64,000 nucleotides of DNA, taken from positions 18,862,150 to 18,926,149 of the forward strand of contig NC_080042.1 of NCBI RefSeq assembly GCF_012489685.1. Direction: 5' to 3'. Origin of the DNA: Lotus japonicus. Its lineage: Eukaryota; Streptophyta; Magnoliopsida; Fabales; Fabaceae. Below are positions 30,495 through 42,825 of the stretch, piece by piece. How positions within the stretch are numbered: the stretch's first letter is position 1; every line of letters starts with the position of its first letter. A program made the translations under genes and the position numbers. Below the pieces are notes generated by a model. It ran no database searches and was not told the origin of the DNA. It saw only the letters and a program-made list of their open reading frames with translations.

Positions 30495-33400
30495 TGTAAG
30501 ACCTGGATTTTCAGAACAAGTTAAGTTTCCGACTCACACGTAGAATCAGTGTAAGCGTTACAGGAGTTTGACATTTGAGAAAGATTAATGAAGAAGAAAG
30601 TTCAGGAATTGCTTGAGGAATGTTGCGTAGTTGTTTTCGGAGTTAGTGCGAGTCGTCTGCACACCTGCCTTATGGCGAGCGTGTCCAGAATAGGCTATTT
30701 CGCTCTTAAAGCAACGTTTTAAGTGAGATTTCGAACTCTGGGAAAATTTAAAGATTCTCTTTATTTTTCCATCGACCAGCGTTTCATTTCGGAACTCTGG
30801 ACTGTACGCACGATAGGTTTCACTTTTCGGATGTCTGCCGACGCTAATTTCTTTGCTTCGAAACCCTAGTTTTGAGCGATGGATGAAGACTTTTTCTATT
30901 CGGGACTTCTAACGAAGATTCCGTCCGCGATGCCAGACTTGTTTCGACATTTCCAATCTTTCTTCAGTAGGGAGTTTTGTCGTCTGAGCATCACAGCAAA
31001 AAGTAGTTTTTCGGGGCAGATTAACCGACACCGCTTTTGAGTTTTTCGATATCGTTTTTCCCAAATCTTAGATGTTTGTTTTGAGTTATGGAATTCTGAC
31101 GCTAGAATCTCTCTTAGAATTCCACGGTGATCGTGCTGCAAAAATCGGAATCGCGAAATTTTCATTTTTCCCGCGATTTCACCCACCTATAAATAGGCGA
31201 AAAAGCAAAAATCTTGCCATTTCACCCATTCAAGGCCGTGGTTTGTGGAGAGAGAGGGAGAGGAGAGATTTTCGCGAAAACTCGACCAATCTTCGCGCAG
31301 TTCGTCCCTACTTCTAGGTATCGAGGTAACTATCATGAATCCTGCCTCTGATTTCTGTTTCTGCTGAGTTTCTGAAGTTGTTTCTGTGCTCTAAGTTTTG
31401 AGCTTTTTCTAAAATTGTCCGATTTCTCTGATTTCTCGCTTGGGTTATGTTCCTTATGTTCCCCTGAGTCTAAAACCTCTGTCAGTAAACTCTGATTGCG
31501 ATTCAGTTGTCCAGGATCTGAAAAATTGACTCAAAACTCTTTTTGTCTCACATTTCGAAACTTTATTGTCGAAAAGACTTAATCTGACTTCGTGCCTTTA
31601 GGATTTGTTGTCACGGATGTCATGAGGATCGTTGCTGTCAAATTTGTTTTCAGAACTGATAACTTTGAAGTTTTGAGCCTTTATTTTGGACCAAAATGCC
31701 CCTGGATAGTCGTATTTCGGCCCGATTGTCCGAAAATTGTTCTGACAGTTTCTTTGCCTTAGTTTTACCCTAAAACTACCTTGTGAATTGATTTGGTCAA
31801 AGAAAAAGAGCCGAAGCCCTTTTTCCTTTGTGGCCGTGACCTTGTAGTGTTGGGGAGGGAGTTTTCGTTTTCGAAAACTTGTCTTTTCGTACCCGATTGT
31901 CGTCTTCTGAAGCTTTAATGCTTTGTCTATCGTTTATGTGTTGTTTTGTGATCGAACTAATCGATATTGTTCGGATTCTGCTTTGTTTTCTCCGAGGTTC
32001 AGTTGAAGGAACTTTGGAAGGTTCGGAGCACTTGAGTGAAGGAGCTTGTGATTTCGAAGCTGGATCAGCTCGAGGTTAGGGCAACTTACATATTAGCTAT
32101 GATTGCATGATAGGCGTCGATAAATTCGACTTATGCTTTATCTGATGTTGTTTATGATGATGAGTTGATGTTATGATGCTTTTCCATAACTTGTGATATT
32201 GTGATATTGTTGGATTGTGCGTTTTGACGCGATTTCGGAGTGGAGATTCATTGACCTGGTGATCTTTGATATTTCGGGTTGGATGAACAAACCTAGGCAA
32301 GTCCAAATGTGGGGTTTGAGACTTAGCCATTTGTTGGGATTCGTTGGAATTCCTAGACTTTCCCCGGGAAATGTATTTTGGGTGGTTGATTTTTGGAAAC
32401 TTAGAATGATAGAGCTTTCGAAAAATAAAGACTTGGGAAACTTAGACTTTGAGAAATAAACTCATAATTTGACTAATTTGAATTGAAAACATTTTTATTA
32501 ACGTTTAAGCATAGGAGAACTGAAGGGGAAAAATATTTACGAAAGGCGGGGGAAAAGTCGACCTTTGTTGTGGGTTTGGAGAGTTATCGGAATTGGGAAA
32601 GCCACTAAGGTGAGCTATGGTGATGATTGAAAGTCACCGAGTACGTTAGTACTCTTGGGGAAGTGTTATGGAGCCGTGTTGTATTGACCGACACCTAGTG
32701 CTCTTGTTGTTTGGGCTGTGTTGTATTGACCGACACTAGACCCTCGTGTAATCTTGTTGGTGGAGTTGTGTTGTATTGACCGACACTAACTCTTGGGTTG
32801 TTTTGAGTTTGGGTCGGAGCAGTTTGTTATTTAGTCATCCAAAGGATGAGCCGGGAAGCTTCACTGAGGCGTGAGACTTCGTGAAAGCATGGAACTTCAC
32901 TGAAGCGTGAGACTTCGTGAAAGTGAGTAAGCTTCACTGAGGCGTGAGACTTCGTGAAAGCATGGAACTTCACTGAAGCGTGAGACTTCGTGAAAGTGAG
33001 TAAGCTTCACTGAGGCGTGAGACTTCGTGAAAGCAGAAACTTCACTGAGGCGGGAGACCTCGTGGAGACGGGAACCTTCGCTGAAACGGGAGACTTTGCG
33101 GAGGCATACACCTTTGCTGAAGCGGGAGACTTTGCGGAGGCGTGCAACTTCACTGAAGCGTGAGACTTCGTGAAGGCACGAAACTTCACTGAAGCGTGAG
33201 ACTTCGTGAATGTGTGAGATTTCACTGAAGCGTGAGACTTCGTGAAAGCGTAAGACCCCATTGAAGCGTGAGACTTCATGGAAGCGTGAGATTTCATCGT
33301 CGTTTACCCTAGGGCAACGACAGGGAACATTGGTTTAGTTGGATACGTGTGTGTTGGGAGGACGATACATTGTTTGACTAACCTTATCACCTAACTTCAT

Positions 33401-34249
33401 ATGTTGAGATTATGATGATTTGATGTTGATGAACATCGTTAGATATTAATGATTGAACTGTGTAGGAGATTCGAGAACATGCTATGTATATACCTTAGAG
33501 TAGGCAATACATAACTTATATGTATATATATACAACATATGTATATATCCCCTTTATCACAAGTTGATTGTATATCTATTGTATTCTGTAAGTTGACCCT
33601 AGCGCCTTGGCTTTGTTTGTATGTTTGTGTTTGGGCGGTCGGCCTGCTGCCAGGCGTCTGTCAGCCGGTTCGTGATGATTCGTTGTGCGGGAAAGACCCG
33701 GAGCGGAACGACTATTACTGAAGCTTTCGACGAGGACCCGGACTTCATGCCTGATCGAGGGAGGGTCGATGATAGTAGTGTGGGGTATGGGTGGTTAGAG
33801 TCTTTTGGAGTTGGTTGTTACTGTAATAGCTCTGATTCGTTTTGCTTTTGGGACAGGGTAGGTTCCCGATGCATGGCTTTTTGTGTGGTTCTCTTACGGA
33901 GGGATCACAGTGAGTCATTCGGACCATAGGGGTCTTTGCTTAGGCCATTTTGAGGCCGACTTTCTCCTAGTGGTTTGTAATTATACTTTTTCTCACTCAC
34001 ACTTCTGGGTCTGTATATATTTGCCTACGGGCACACTGCTTTGGAGTCACTGCGAGTGCGCGTGACATGGAGTGCAGCTGAGGCTGTACATGTATATATG
34101 TTGTATATCGGTTAGTTTAGTTGTTGGGTTTTGTCTTTACTTCCTTATCGTTTTGATTTAAAGGAAAGAAAACGAAAAAAAATTACCTGTTTTCCGCGTA
34201 AAGTTTATTTTTGGTTACTAAAGTGACACCTGGAAATCGGGGTGTTACA
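30495..34249 (+). repeat. 3' LTR of the non-autonomous element
   Basis: 3755 bp, about 99.5% like the 5' LTR. It carries the promoter (31168-31198), donor (31326), minisatellite (32857-33297) and acceptor (33653). A 1-base insertion near 33868 distinguishes it. Confidence 0.95.
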
Positions 34250-34478
34250 GATTGCCTTCATTCTAAGAAGGAAGAAATCACCTTAACGGGTGGAATGGAT
34301 TAGTTTGAGGGATTTATCAAGTGAACCAGGATAAAATCATTTGTGTGCTTTCCTTATCTCTTATCTCTGCACTTTTATCATTGGTGATTGAAGAGATTTA
34401 TTTAAATCTCAAGTGGGTTGAGCTTTTAGTTTTAAAACGCTATTCAAACCCGCCTTTCTATCATTTTTCATACCTTCA
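34250..34478 (+). repeat. SIRE LTR1, right part
   Basis: Continues the LTR broken at 23127 and ends CATACCTTCA. Order confirmed against the intact minus-strand LTR at 13196-14402. Confidence 0.9.
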
Positions 34479-34480
34479 AT

Positions 34481-34492
34481 TGGTATCAGAGC
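34481..34492 (+). promoter_or_regulatory. PBS of SIRE copy 1
   Basis: TGGTATCAGAGC, two bases after the LTR. Confidence 0.94.
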
Positions 34493-34554
34493 GCAAGTTC
34501 TGATTACCACACCTAACAGTGCTCAGTGATCCGGGCCGGTGTGAAAAACTTAAA

Positions 34555-36360
34555 ATGGTTGCCACCATTGAAACGCAAAAAGATGTCTATAGTGCAAAGC
34601 CTCCTTTGTTTGATGGGCAAAGATTTGAGTACTGGAAAGACAAGATTGAAAGCTTTTTTCTGGGCTTTGATGCAGATCTCTGGGATATTATAGTGGATGG
34701 CTTCGAGCGTCCAATTGATGTTGATGGCTAGAAGATCTCCAAATCAGAGATGTGTGTAGAACAAAAGAAGCTTTACTCACTGCATCATAAAACTAGAACT
34801 ATTCTTCTAAGTGCAATTTCTTATGAAGAATATCAAAAGATCACAGATCGTGAGTATGCTAAGGGTATCTTTGATTCATTGAAGATGACCCATGAAAGAA
34901 ACAAGAATGTGAAGGAGTCAAAGGCGTTGGCCTTGATTAGAAAGTATGAATCCTTCCAGATGGAATCCAGTGATTCCATAGAGGACATGTTCTCCAGATT
35001 TAAGCTACTCATTGCTGGAATTTGACCTCTCAACAAGAGCTACACAACTGCTGATCATGTTATGAGAATTCTGAGAGGCCTTCCTGAAAGCTGGATGCCT
35101 CTGATAACTTCCTTGGAGCTCAAGGGAGATGTTGATCAGATGAGTCTGGAAGAACTCATAAGCATACTGAAGTTTCATGAACTGAAGCATTCTGAACATC
35201 AGGATCAGAAGAAGAAGTAGCCTTGAAATCCAAATCTGAAAAGGCTAAAGCTCTCCAAGCAGAAGAAGAAGAAGAATCTGAAGAAGCCTCTGAAGATTAT
35301 GATGAGGATGAGCTGACTTTGATCTCCAGAAGGCTTAATCGCATCTGGAAGCACAGGTAGAGCAAGTACAAAGTCTCTAGAAAGAATAAAGGAAAGAATG
35401 AATCTTCTTCTGGTCAGAAGAAGTCTTCATTGAAGGAAGTCACCTGCTTTGAATGCAAAGAATCAGGGCACTACAAGAGTGATTGTCCTAAGCTGAAAAA
35501 GGACAAGAAGCCAAAGAAGCATTTCAAAGCTAAGAAAGGCCTCATGGTGACTTTTGATGAATCAGAGTTAGACGATGTTGACTCTGATGGAGAAGTTGTT
35601 GAAGGACTTATGGCTATTGTCAAGAACAAAGAAGCAGAGTCAAAAGAAGCAACTAACTCTGAATCAGCATCAGAGGAAGATCCACACTCTAACGATGAAA
35701 ATGAGGTATTCACTTCTTTCTCAACCTCTGAATTTAAATGTGCTTTGTCTGATATCATGGATAAATATAACTCTCTCTTGACTAAGCATAAAAGGTTGAA
35801 AAAGGAATTTACTGCTGTTTCTAAAACTTCTACTAAACATGAGAAAATTATTTCTGAACTGAAAGAAAATAATCATGCTTTAGTTAACTCTAACTCTGTG
35901 CTTAAAAACCAGATTATCAAGTTAGAAGAAGTTGTTGCATGTGATTCCTCTAATATAAAGAATGAATCTAAATATGAAAAATCCTTTCAAAGATTCCTAG
36001 CTAAAAGCGTAGATAGAAGCTTGATGGCTTCAATGATCTATGACGTTAGCAGAAATGGGATGAGTGGCATTGGCTATTCTGGACCAAGTAGAAATGAGCC
36101 TCCTATGCCTAAGGCCAAACCTCTGCATGAACATTTTGTACCCTCTGGTACTATTTTGCTTGAATCATTGCCTGCTAAAATTGCTAAACCTTCTCGTAAA
36201 AAGGGAACTCCTTCTGTGCTTAAATATCATGCTCCAATTGAGAAACCCAAGGTCATCAGAACCTCTGGGGTAACTAACATGAAAGGACCCAGAAAATGGG
36301 TACCTAAGGATAAGATTATCTATGTTGCAGATATCCTTGATTGCTCCACTGAAACACTAA
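34555..36360 (+). pseudogene. SIRE copy 1 gag, broken
   Basis: Begins MVATIETQKDVYSAKPP. UBN2-type gag core (FEYWKDKIESFFLGFDADLW, LSAISYEEYQKITDREYAKG). In-frame stops at 34729, 35023 and 35217 plus frameshifts split it. The later frame (35430-36434) has the zinc knuckle CFECKESGHYKSDC, a Lys-rich segment, a Glu/Ser/Asp-rich segment and a coiled-coil-like stretch. It aligns along its length with copy 2 at 45221. Capsid precursor; no longer translatable. Confidence 0.9.
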
Positions 36361-39300
36361 TCATGGTATCTGGACAGTGGATGCTCGCGTCACATGACGG
36401 GAGAAAGGCGTATGTTCCAAGAGCTAAAACTTAAGCCTGGAGGCGAAGTTGGCTTTGGAGGAAATGAGAAGGGTAAAATTGTTGGTTTTTGTACTATTAG
36501 TGTTGATAAAAGTCCATGCATTGATAATGTTCTATTGGTAGATGACTTAAATCATAACTTATTGTCTATAAGTCAATTAGCTGACAAGGGTTATGATATA
36601 ATCTTCAATCAAAAGTCTTGTAGGGCTGTAAGTCATATCGATGGCTCTGTTTGTTTAACAGCAAGAGGAGGAACAACACTTATAAGATCAGACTATCTGA
36701 GTTGGAAACTCAGAAAGTAAAGTGCCTTCTGTCTGTTAATGAAGAGCAATGGGTATGTCATAGACGGTTAGGGCATGCCAGTATGAGAAAGATTTCTCAG
36801 CTGAGTAAGCTTGACCTTGTCAAGGGCTTACCTACTCTGAAGTTCTCTTCAGATGCTCTTTGTGAAGCATGTCAGAAAGGCAAATTTACAAAAGTCTCCT
36901 TCAAGGCAAAGAATGTTGTTTCCACCTCAAGGCCTTTGGAACTTCTGCATATCGACCTTTTTGGACCAGTGAAAACTTAGTCTATAGGTGGCAAAAGATA
37001 TAGGATGGTCGTTGTTGATGACTATAGCCGCTGGACATGGGTAAAATTTCTATCCCGCGAGGATGAGTCTCATTTTGTGTTTTCTACCTTTATTGCCCAA
37101 GTGGAAAACGAGAAGGCTTGCAGAATTATGCGTGTCAGAAGTGATCATGGTGGAGAGTTTGAGAATGACAAGTTTGAGAGTCTGTTTGATTCCTATGGAG
37201 TTGCACATGATTTCTCTTGTCCTAGAAATCCTCAACAAAATGGGGTTGTTGAGAGGAAGAATAGAACTCTTCAAGAGATGGCTAGAACCATGCTTCAAGA
37301 AACTGACATGGCAAAGCACTTCTGGGCTGAGGCAGTAAACACAACATGTTACATTTAGAATAGGATCTCTATCAGACCAATTCTGAATAAGACTCCTTAT
37401 GAATTGTGGAAGAAAGTAAAACCCAACATTTCTTACTTTCATCTTTTTGGTTGTGTTTGCTATGCTCTGAATACTAAGGATAGATTACATAAGTTTGATT
37501 CTAAATCTTTTAAATGTCTATTACTTGGTTACTCTGAACGATCTAAAGGTTTTAGAATTTATAATACTGATGCTAAAACTATTGAAGAATCTATTCATGT
37601 TAGATTTGACGATAAGCTTGACTCTGATCAGTCAAAACTAGTTGAAAAGTTTGCAGATATGAGTATTAATGTTTCTGACAAAGGCAAAGCTCCAGAGGAA
37701 GACTCTCTAGAGGAAGTTGGTCCCTCTGATTCACAACGTCAGAAGAAGAGCAGAATTGTTGCCTCTCACCCTAAGGAGTTGATTCTGGGAAACAAAGATG
37801 AACCAGTCAGAACCAGATCAGCATTCAGACCCTTTGAAGAGACTTTACTTAGTCTGAAGGGATTTGAATCCTTAATTGAACCAAAATTTAATTGATGAAG
37901 CTCTTCAAGACAAAGACTGGATTCTAGCAATGGAAGAAGAACTAAATCAATTCTCCAAGAATGATGTTTGGAACCTTGTCAAGAAACCTCAGGGTGCTCA
38001 CATCATTGGAACCAAATGGGTGTTCAGAAACAAGCTGAATGAAAAAGGAGATGTAGTCAGAAACAAAGCAAGACTAGTTGCTCAAGGCTACAGTCAGCAA
38101 GAAGGAATAGATTATACTGAAACATTTGCTCTAGTAGCAAGATTGGAAGCAATCAGACTGCTGATCTCATTCTGAGTGAATCACAACATAATTCTTCATC
38201 AGATGGATGTTAAGAGTGCCTTCCTGAATGGATACATCTCAGAGGAAGGGTATGTGCACCAACCTCCTGGTTTTGAAGACGAGAAGAACCCTGACCATGT
38301 TTTCAAATTGAAGAAATCTCTCTATGGTCTGAAGTAAGCTCCCAGAGCATGGTATGAGAGACTTAACTCATTCCTTCGGGAAAATGAGTTTGTCAGGGGT
38401 AAAGTAGATACAACTCTCTTCTGCAAAACTTACAAAGATGATATCTTAATTGTGCAAATTTATGTTGATGATATTATATTTGGATATGCTAATCCATCTC
38501 TTAGCAAAGAATTTTCTGAGATGATGCAGGCTGAATTTGAAATGAGTATGATGGGAGAACTCAAGTACTTTATGGGAATACAAATTGATAAAAAACCAGA
38601 AGCTACTTACATCCATCAGAGCAAGTACACAAAGGAACTTCTGAAGAAGTTCAATATGACCGAATCAATAATTGCTAAGACTCCTATGCATCCTACATGC
38701 ATTCTGGAGAAAGAAGATGCCAATGGGAAAGTATGTCAGAAGCTCTATCGTGGAATGATAGGTTCACTTCTATACTTAACTGCATATAGGCCAGATATTC
38801 TGTTTAGTGTACACTTATGTGCTCGATTCCAATCAGATCCTAGAGAAACTCACTTAACTGCTGCTAAGAGAATTCTCAAATATCTGAAAGTTATCACTAA
38901 CCTTGGCTTGATGTATAAGAAAACATCAGAGTATAAGCTTTTAGGTTATTGTGATGTTGTTTATGCTGGAGATAGAACTGAAAGAAAGAGTACTTCTGGA
39001 AATTGTCAATTTCTGGGAAGTAACTTAGTCTCATGGGCAAGCAAGAGGCAATCTACTATTGCACTATCCACTGCAGAGGCAGAATATATCTCATCAGCTA
39101 TATGCAGCACTCAGATGCTCTGGATGAAACATCAGCTAGAGGATTATCAAATCCTTGAGAGCAACATTCCAATTTATTGTGATAACACTGCTGCAATCTC
39201 ACTCAGTAAGAATCCGATCTTACACTCAAGGGCAAAACATATTGAGGTAAAGTATCATTTTATTAGAAATTATGTTCAGAAGGGCGTACTTCTTCTGAAT

Positions 39301-39404
39301 TTATTGATACTGACCATCAATGGGCAGATATCTTTACAAAGCCCTTAGCAGAGGATAGATTTAAATTTATACTGGAAAATCTGAATATGGACTTTTGTCC
39401 AGTA
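36361..39404 (+). pseudogene. SIRE copy 1 protease-integrase-RT-RNase H, broken
   Basis: The protease region (HMTGERRMF after a DSG-type site in another frame), pre-integrase motif (HRRLGHASMRKI), integrase core (HIDLFGP, RSDHGGEFEN, PQQNGVVERKNRTLQ), RT ([28 protein letters not shown] intact) and RNase H (YCDVVYAGDRTERKSTSG, LSTAEAEYIS, YCDNTAAIS) are all recognisable. Stops at 36977, 37356, 38173 and 38335 and several frameshifts (near 36655, 37890, 39300) inactivate it. Many stops correspond to CAG or CAA in copy 2. Confidence 0.9.
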
Positions 39405-39836
39405 TGAAGATGAATCAAAACCTCTGACTATGTTGCTTCCTCATCAGAAGATGTCTAGTTCAGAAGGTAACTCAGTCAGAAGATAAGTACCCATTGGTGC
39501 TTACTCTGAGACGAGACAGTAAGCGTGTTTCAGTTACTTTGATACATCGTTCCTTGTGCCCGTGCTGACAATCTGTTGTAATGAGTGTTGATGTGCTTTT
39601 TCTCCACCGTGTGATTTGTGTATTAACTGTTCATAATGATGTTCTTAATTTTCAACCGTTGATTTTACTTTTGCTTTTACAATCAACAACGGTTACTTTC
39701 TAAAACCACTATGCACACACATTCTCCATCATTCACGTCTTTTGCTTCTCTCTCCTGTTTGCAAAAACCCTCATTCTCTTCGATTCTCTCTCGATTTCAC
39801 TCATCTCTCTTCTACCCAAACCTCCTACCTTCAACA
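39405..39836 (+). other. Spacer between pol and the envelope-like ORF
   Basis: About 430 non-coding bases, conserved in copy 2 (58256-58602). It contains an imperfect inverted repeat AACCGTTGATT ... AATCAACAACGGTT (about 39653-39692) and then a C/T-rich leader up to the ATG at 39837. Possibly involved in expressing the downstream ORF. No TATA box or obvious acceptor is seen. Confidence 0.5.
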
Positions 39837-42598
39837 ATGGTGAATTCTGAAAGAGCTGACTCCGGTGAACGGTCCAATTCCGCCGATGGAAGAGTATTTC
39901 CAAGAATGGTTGTGGGTCTTCCAACAGGGCAAGTCGGTCCTGTTCTGCGTCCTAGATCGACTGAGGGTGCTCAAGCACAAGTCCAAGACGCGGAAGATGT
40001 TGTTCCCTTATCTCAGAGAAGATGTGCAGTTACCTGCGTTTTCCCTCTAGAAGATCTCCAAGTTCTTGCTGAATGGAGATTTGACCTCGACAACATTGCT
40101 GACAATGGAGTTGATCTTCGTCCTGAAGCTCAAGCTCAAGGCTGGGAAGGGTATTTCCAAAGACTCCATGGTCCAGTTTATGATAAACTTGTGAAGGAAT
40201 TCTGGAAGCACGCTGACTGCAATGAGCATCAAGTAGTGTCATTTGTTATGGGAAAGAGGATCATCATTTCTGAGAAGTTGTTTGTGAGGCTTCTAGGTGC
40301 AGAGACAAGCAATGGCTACAGATTCCAGTTGCAGGAATCAAAAGTCAAACCAAAAACCAAAGAGGCAGTCAACATGGCTCTTTATTCTACTTGGAAGCCA
40401 GGGAAAAATGACTGCAAGACCAAGGATCTTCATCCTGAATTGAGAATCTGGCACAAGATTCTGCTAAATTGCATAAAGGGAAGCTCTCCAGATTACATCA
40501 ACTTCACTCAGAAGGTGTTGCTCTTCTTTATCAAGGAGCACCGCAAAGTCTGCCTACCCTACTTTCTTTTCTCCTATCTGAAGGAGTGCATCAAGAAGTC
40601 AAGAACCACTGCTTCACCCAAGTCTGCAATCAAATACATACCATTTGGCAGACTACTTTCTGACTTCTTCATGGAGAGCAAACTGATAAAGGCTCTGCAA
40701 AAATTAGGATGCACTGAAGACTTGACAACAATTACTGGGGATGTCTTCACTCCTACTTCCATGAAGAGAATGAGCCTGATAGAAACAAAGGCTGAAGTCA
40801 AAATTGCTGATGCAAGACCAAGAAGAAGAACCCATCTGAAGGACTACCCCCTCTGGTCCAAGGCTGATGACCCAGAGGCAATCAGAATCTACCTTGATGA
40901 TTTGAGGCGGCAAGGCTATGAGATTGATGTGGATGAATTCTTCAGGAATCTTCCAGATCCTCCTGACTTTGAGTCTCCCAGGAAGAGGAAGACTAAGAGA
41001 AAGAAAGTTAAAGCCTCTGAGGAGAATGATCCCTCTGATGGTGATGACAATGATGATGATGAACCACCGCCTCAAAAGAAGGCCAAGAAGGTCAGAATTG
41101 TGACTCAAGTCACTCATCTGCAACCAACTCAGGAGCCTGCTAGAACTGCACCTTCTACCAGAGTCACAAGATCTGCAGCTAGAGCTTCAAGTAAGTTTGT
41201 TGTTCTTTCAGATGATGATTTAAATTTGCTTGATGCAATTCATGATGAAACCAATCCTGAACCCACACCAATCAATCAACCAACCTCTCATCCTTCACCC
41301 CCTAGGGCCTCATTCTTCTAACCTTCCATTGAGGAAGAACCCCTCTGGAAATTGCTCCAAGCTAACAAACCCTCTGCTTCAACCTCACCCATTATTCTTC
41401 CATACAATCCACAACCCTCTAAACCAATAATTTATGAGACACAAGCTCAAGAGATGCCAAACCCTGAGAAATCCAACTCTAAGCCTCAACCCTCTGATCA
41501 CTCAGATGAGGAACACTCTGAAAGAGAAGATCTCTCTCCTTGTCCCACTATTTCTAATCGTACCAATGTTCTTTTTTCTTCTCTTTCCAATAAATCTGAA
41601 GCTGCTCGATAATTCTTTCAACTCATCAGAGAAAGAGTTTTAGAAAATCCTGCACATTTTCTAAATGTTCCAAGTCCTAACCGCTCCTCTGGACCCAGGC
41701 CAGAACCCCTGGTTGCTGCGGATTCCCCAATCTAAGCGGTCCCTCTAGCTTCAATGACTCATCCACCTCCTCCTCCTCATTCTCCTCTTCCAGAGAATGA
41801 TGAATCAGTCTCAAACAATTCCCAAGACAAATCACCAAACCCTGAGACTGAAACCTCTCATCAAAACCTTGAGACCAATATATCTGCACATCAGACTCTG
41901 CAGATTGGTTCTCCCTCTGAGGTTGCAAGTAGCAATCACTCTTCATCACCTGAACCAAACCTCTCTCTTGTTCCCTACACCTACTCTGGACCAAACACCC
42001 TCCTTGATTGCATCAACTCATTTAATCATGAAGCATCTTTAAGGGTTCGTAATGTGCATGGTCGCACTGACCTAAGTGAGCATCCAGACATGGTTGTTGA
42101 GGACTGGGATCGTCTGTGTTCTTGGATGGTTGACCAAGTTCCAGTGATGGTTGGGTTTTTAAATGCTGAAAAGAACAAGTGTGTTGAAGCTGCCAATCAA
42201 CGCCTCAGAAGAAGAAAAACTCTAAATGAACAGCTGATGAGAGAACAGCTCTATACTGTTATTGAAGAAACCAGAAAGAAGAAAGAACAAGAAGAAGAAA
42301 CTGCACGGATTGAAGCAGAACAACGTGAAGCTGCAAGGTTGCAAGCTCTGGAACAAGCAGCTAAATTACAAGCTGAGGCTGAGGCACTTAGAAATCAAGC
42401 ACTTAGAATTGTTCCAGCTACTAATGTTGCCTCCACATCACTCAAGTTCCTCACTCTGATCAAGCTACAACGTCTGCTCAACCTCAGTCAGACTCAAGGA
42501 TTGATATCATTGAACAAATGCTTGATTCTCATGAAGTTCTTCTTCAGAGTTTGAAAGAAATGTGCATCGAGCTTCTAAGGAGGATACCTAAACCCTAG
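39837..42598 (+). pseudogene. SIRE copy 1 envelope-like ORF, broken
   Basis: SIRE/Maximus elements carry a long ORF after pol often called envelope-like; membrane fusion activity is unproven. The start here is MVNSERADSGERSNSADGR. The conserved globular part (about 75-300) includes EWRFDLDNIADNGVDL, FWKHADCNEHQVVSF and ARPRRRTHLKDYPLW. An acidic/Lys-rich tract and a Pro/Ser-rich region follow, then a C-terminal coiled coil (EQEEETARIEAEQREAARL). In-frame stops occur at 41319, 41610 and 41733, and a 1-base deletion near 42443 shifts the end. No clear transmembrane helix is seen in the parts readable by eye. The gene would be about 920 codons. Confidence 0.8.
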
Positions 42599-42825
42599 CT
42601 TTAGGAACTCTCTTTTCTTATGTTTTTCTTTACAATGCTTATGTGTTTTCTTCTTGACCTATGTTTCTTTATCTATACTTATGTGTTTTCTCTTTGAACT
42701 ATGTTCCTTTATCTATTTTCTGTTTATTAAATTATCGTTTTCATTCTGTGTTGCATAATTACTTGTTTATCATACAATCAATTTTCACTCATACACATTA
42801 ACTAACAAACAAAATTTTGTATTCA
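42599..42825 (+). other. Gap between the envelope-like ORF and the antisense ORF
   Basis: T-rich non-coding sequence with repeats of CTTATGTGTTTTCT and TTTCTTTATCTAT; it may hold 3' ends of transcripts from both strands. The equivalent in copy 2 is 61366-61604. Confidence 0.4.

Larger units (their letters stand above)
23128..34249 (+). mobile_element. Young non-autonomous relative of the chromovirus
   Basis: LTRs at 23128-26881 and 30495-34249 flank a 3.6-kb interior. Terminal sequences, TATA region, PBS and PPT match the chromovirus at 1-12652. The interior has no gag, protease, RNase H or integrase core, only an RT fragment, an unrelated 2.2 kb segment and a chromodomain relic. I count about 17 substitutions and one indel between LTRs (about 0.45%), so it moved recently although it cannot code for its own enzymes. 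Flanks are GATTT (23123-23127) and GATTG (34250-34254), a target duplication with one mismatch, and the split copia LTR resumes correctly. Confidence 0.9.

Noticed and set aside
39711..39836. Upstream 42 codons in frame with the SIRE envelope-like ORF
   Set aside because: Not in the conserved part: copy 2 has a frame difference upstream of its ATG at 58603, and the sequence is a C/T-rich leader, so the ATG at 39837 is preferred.
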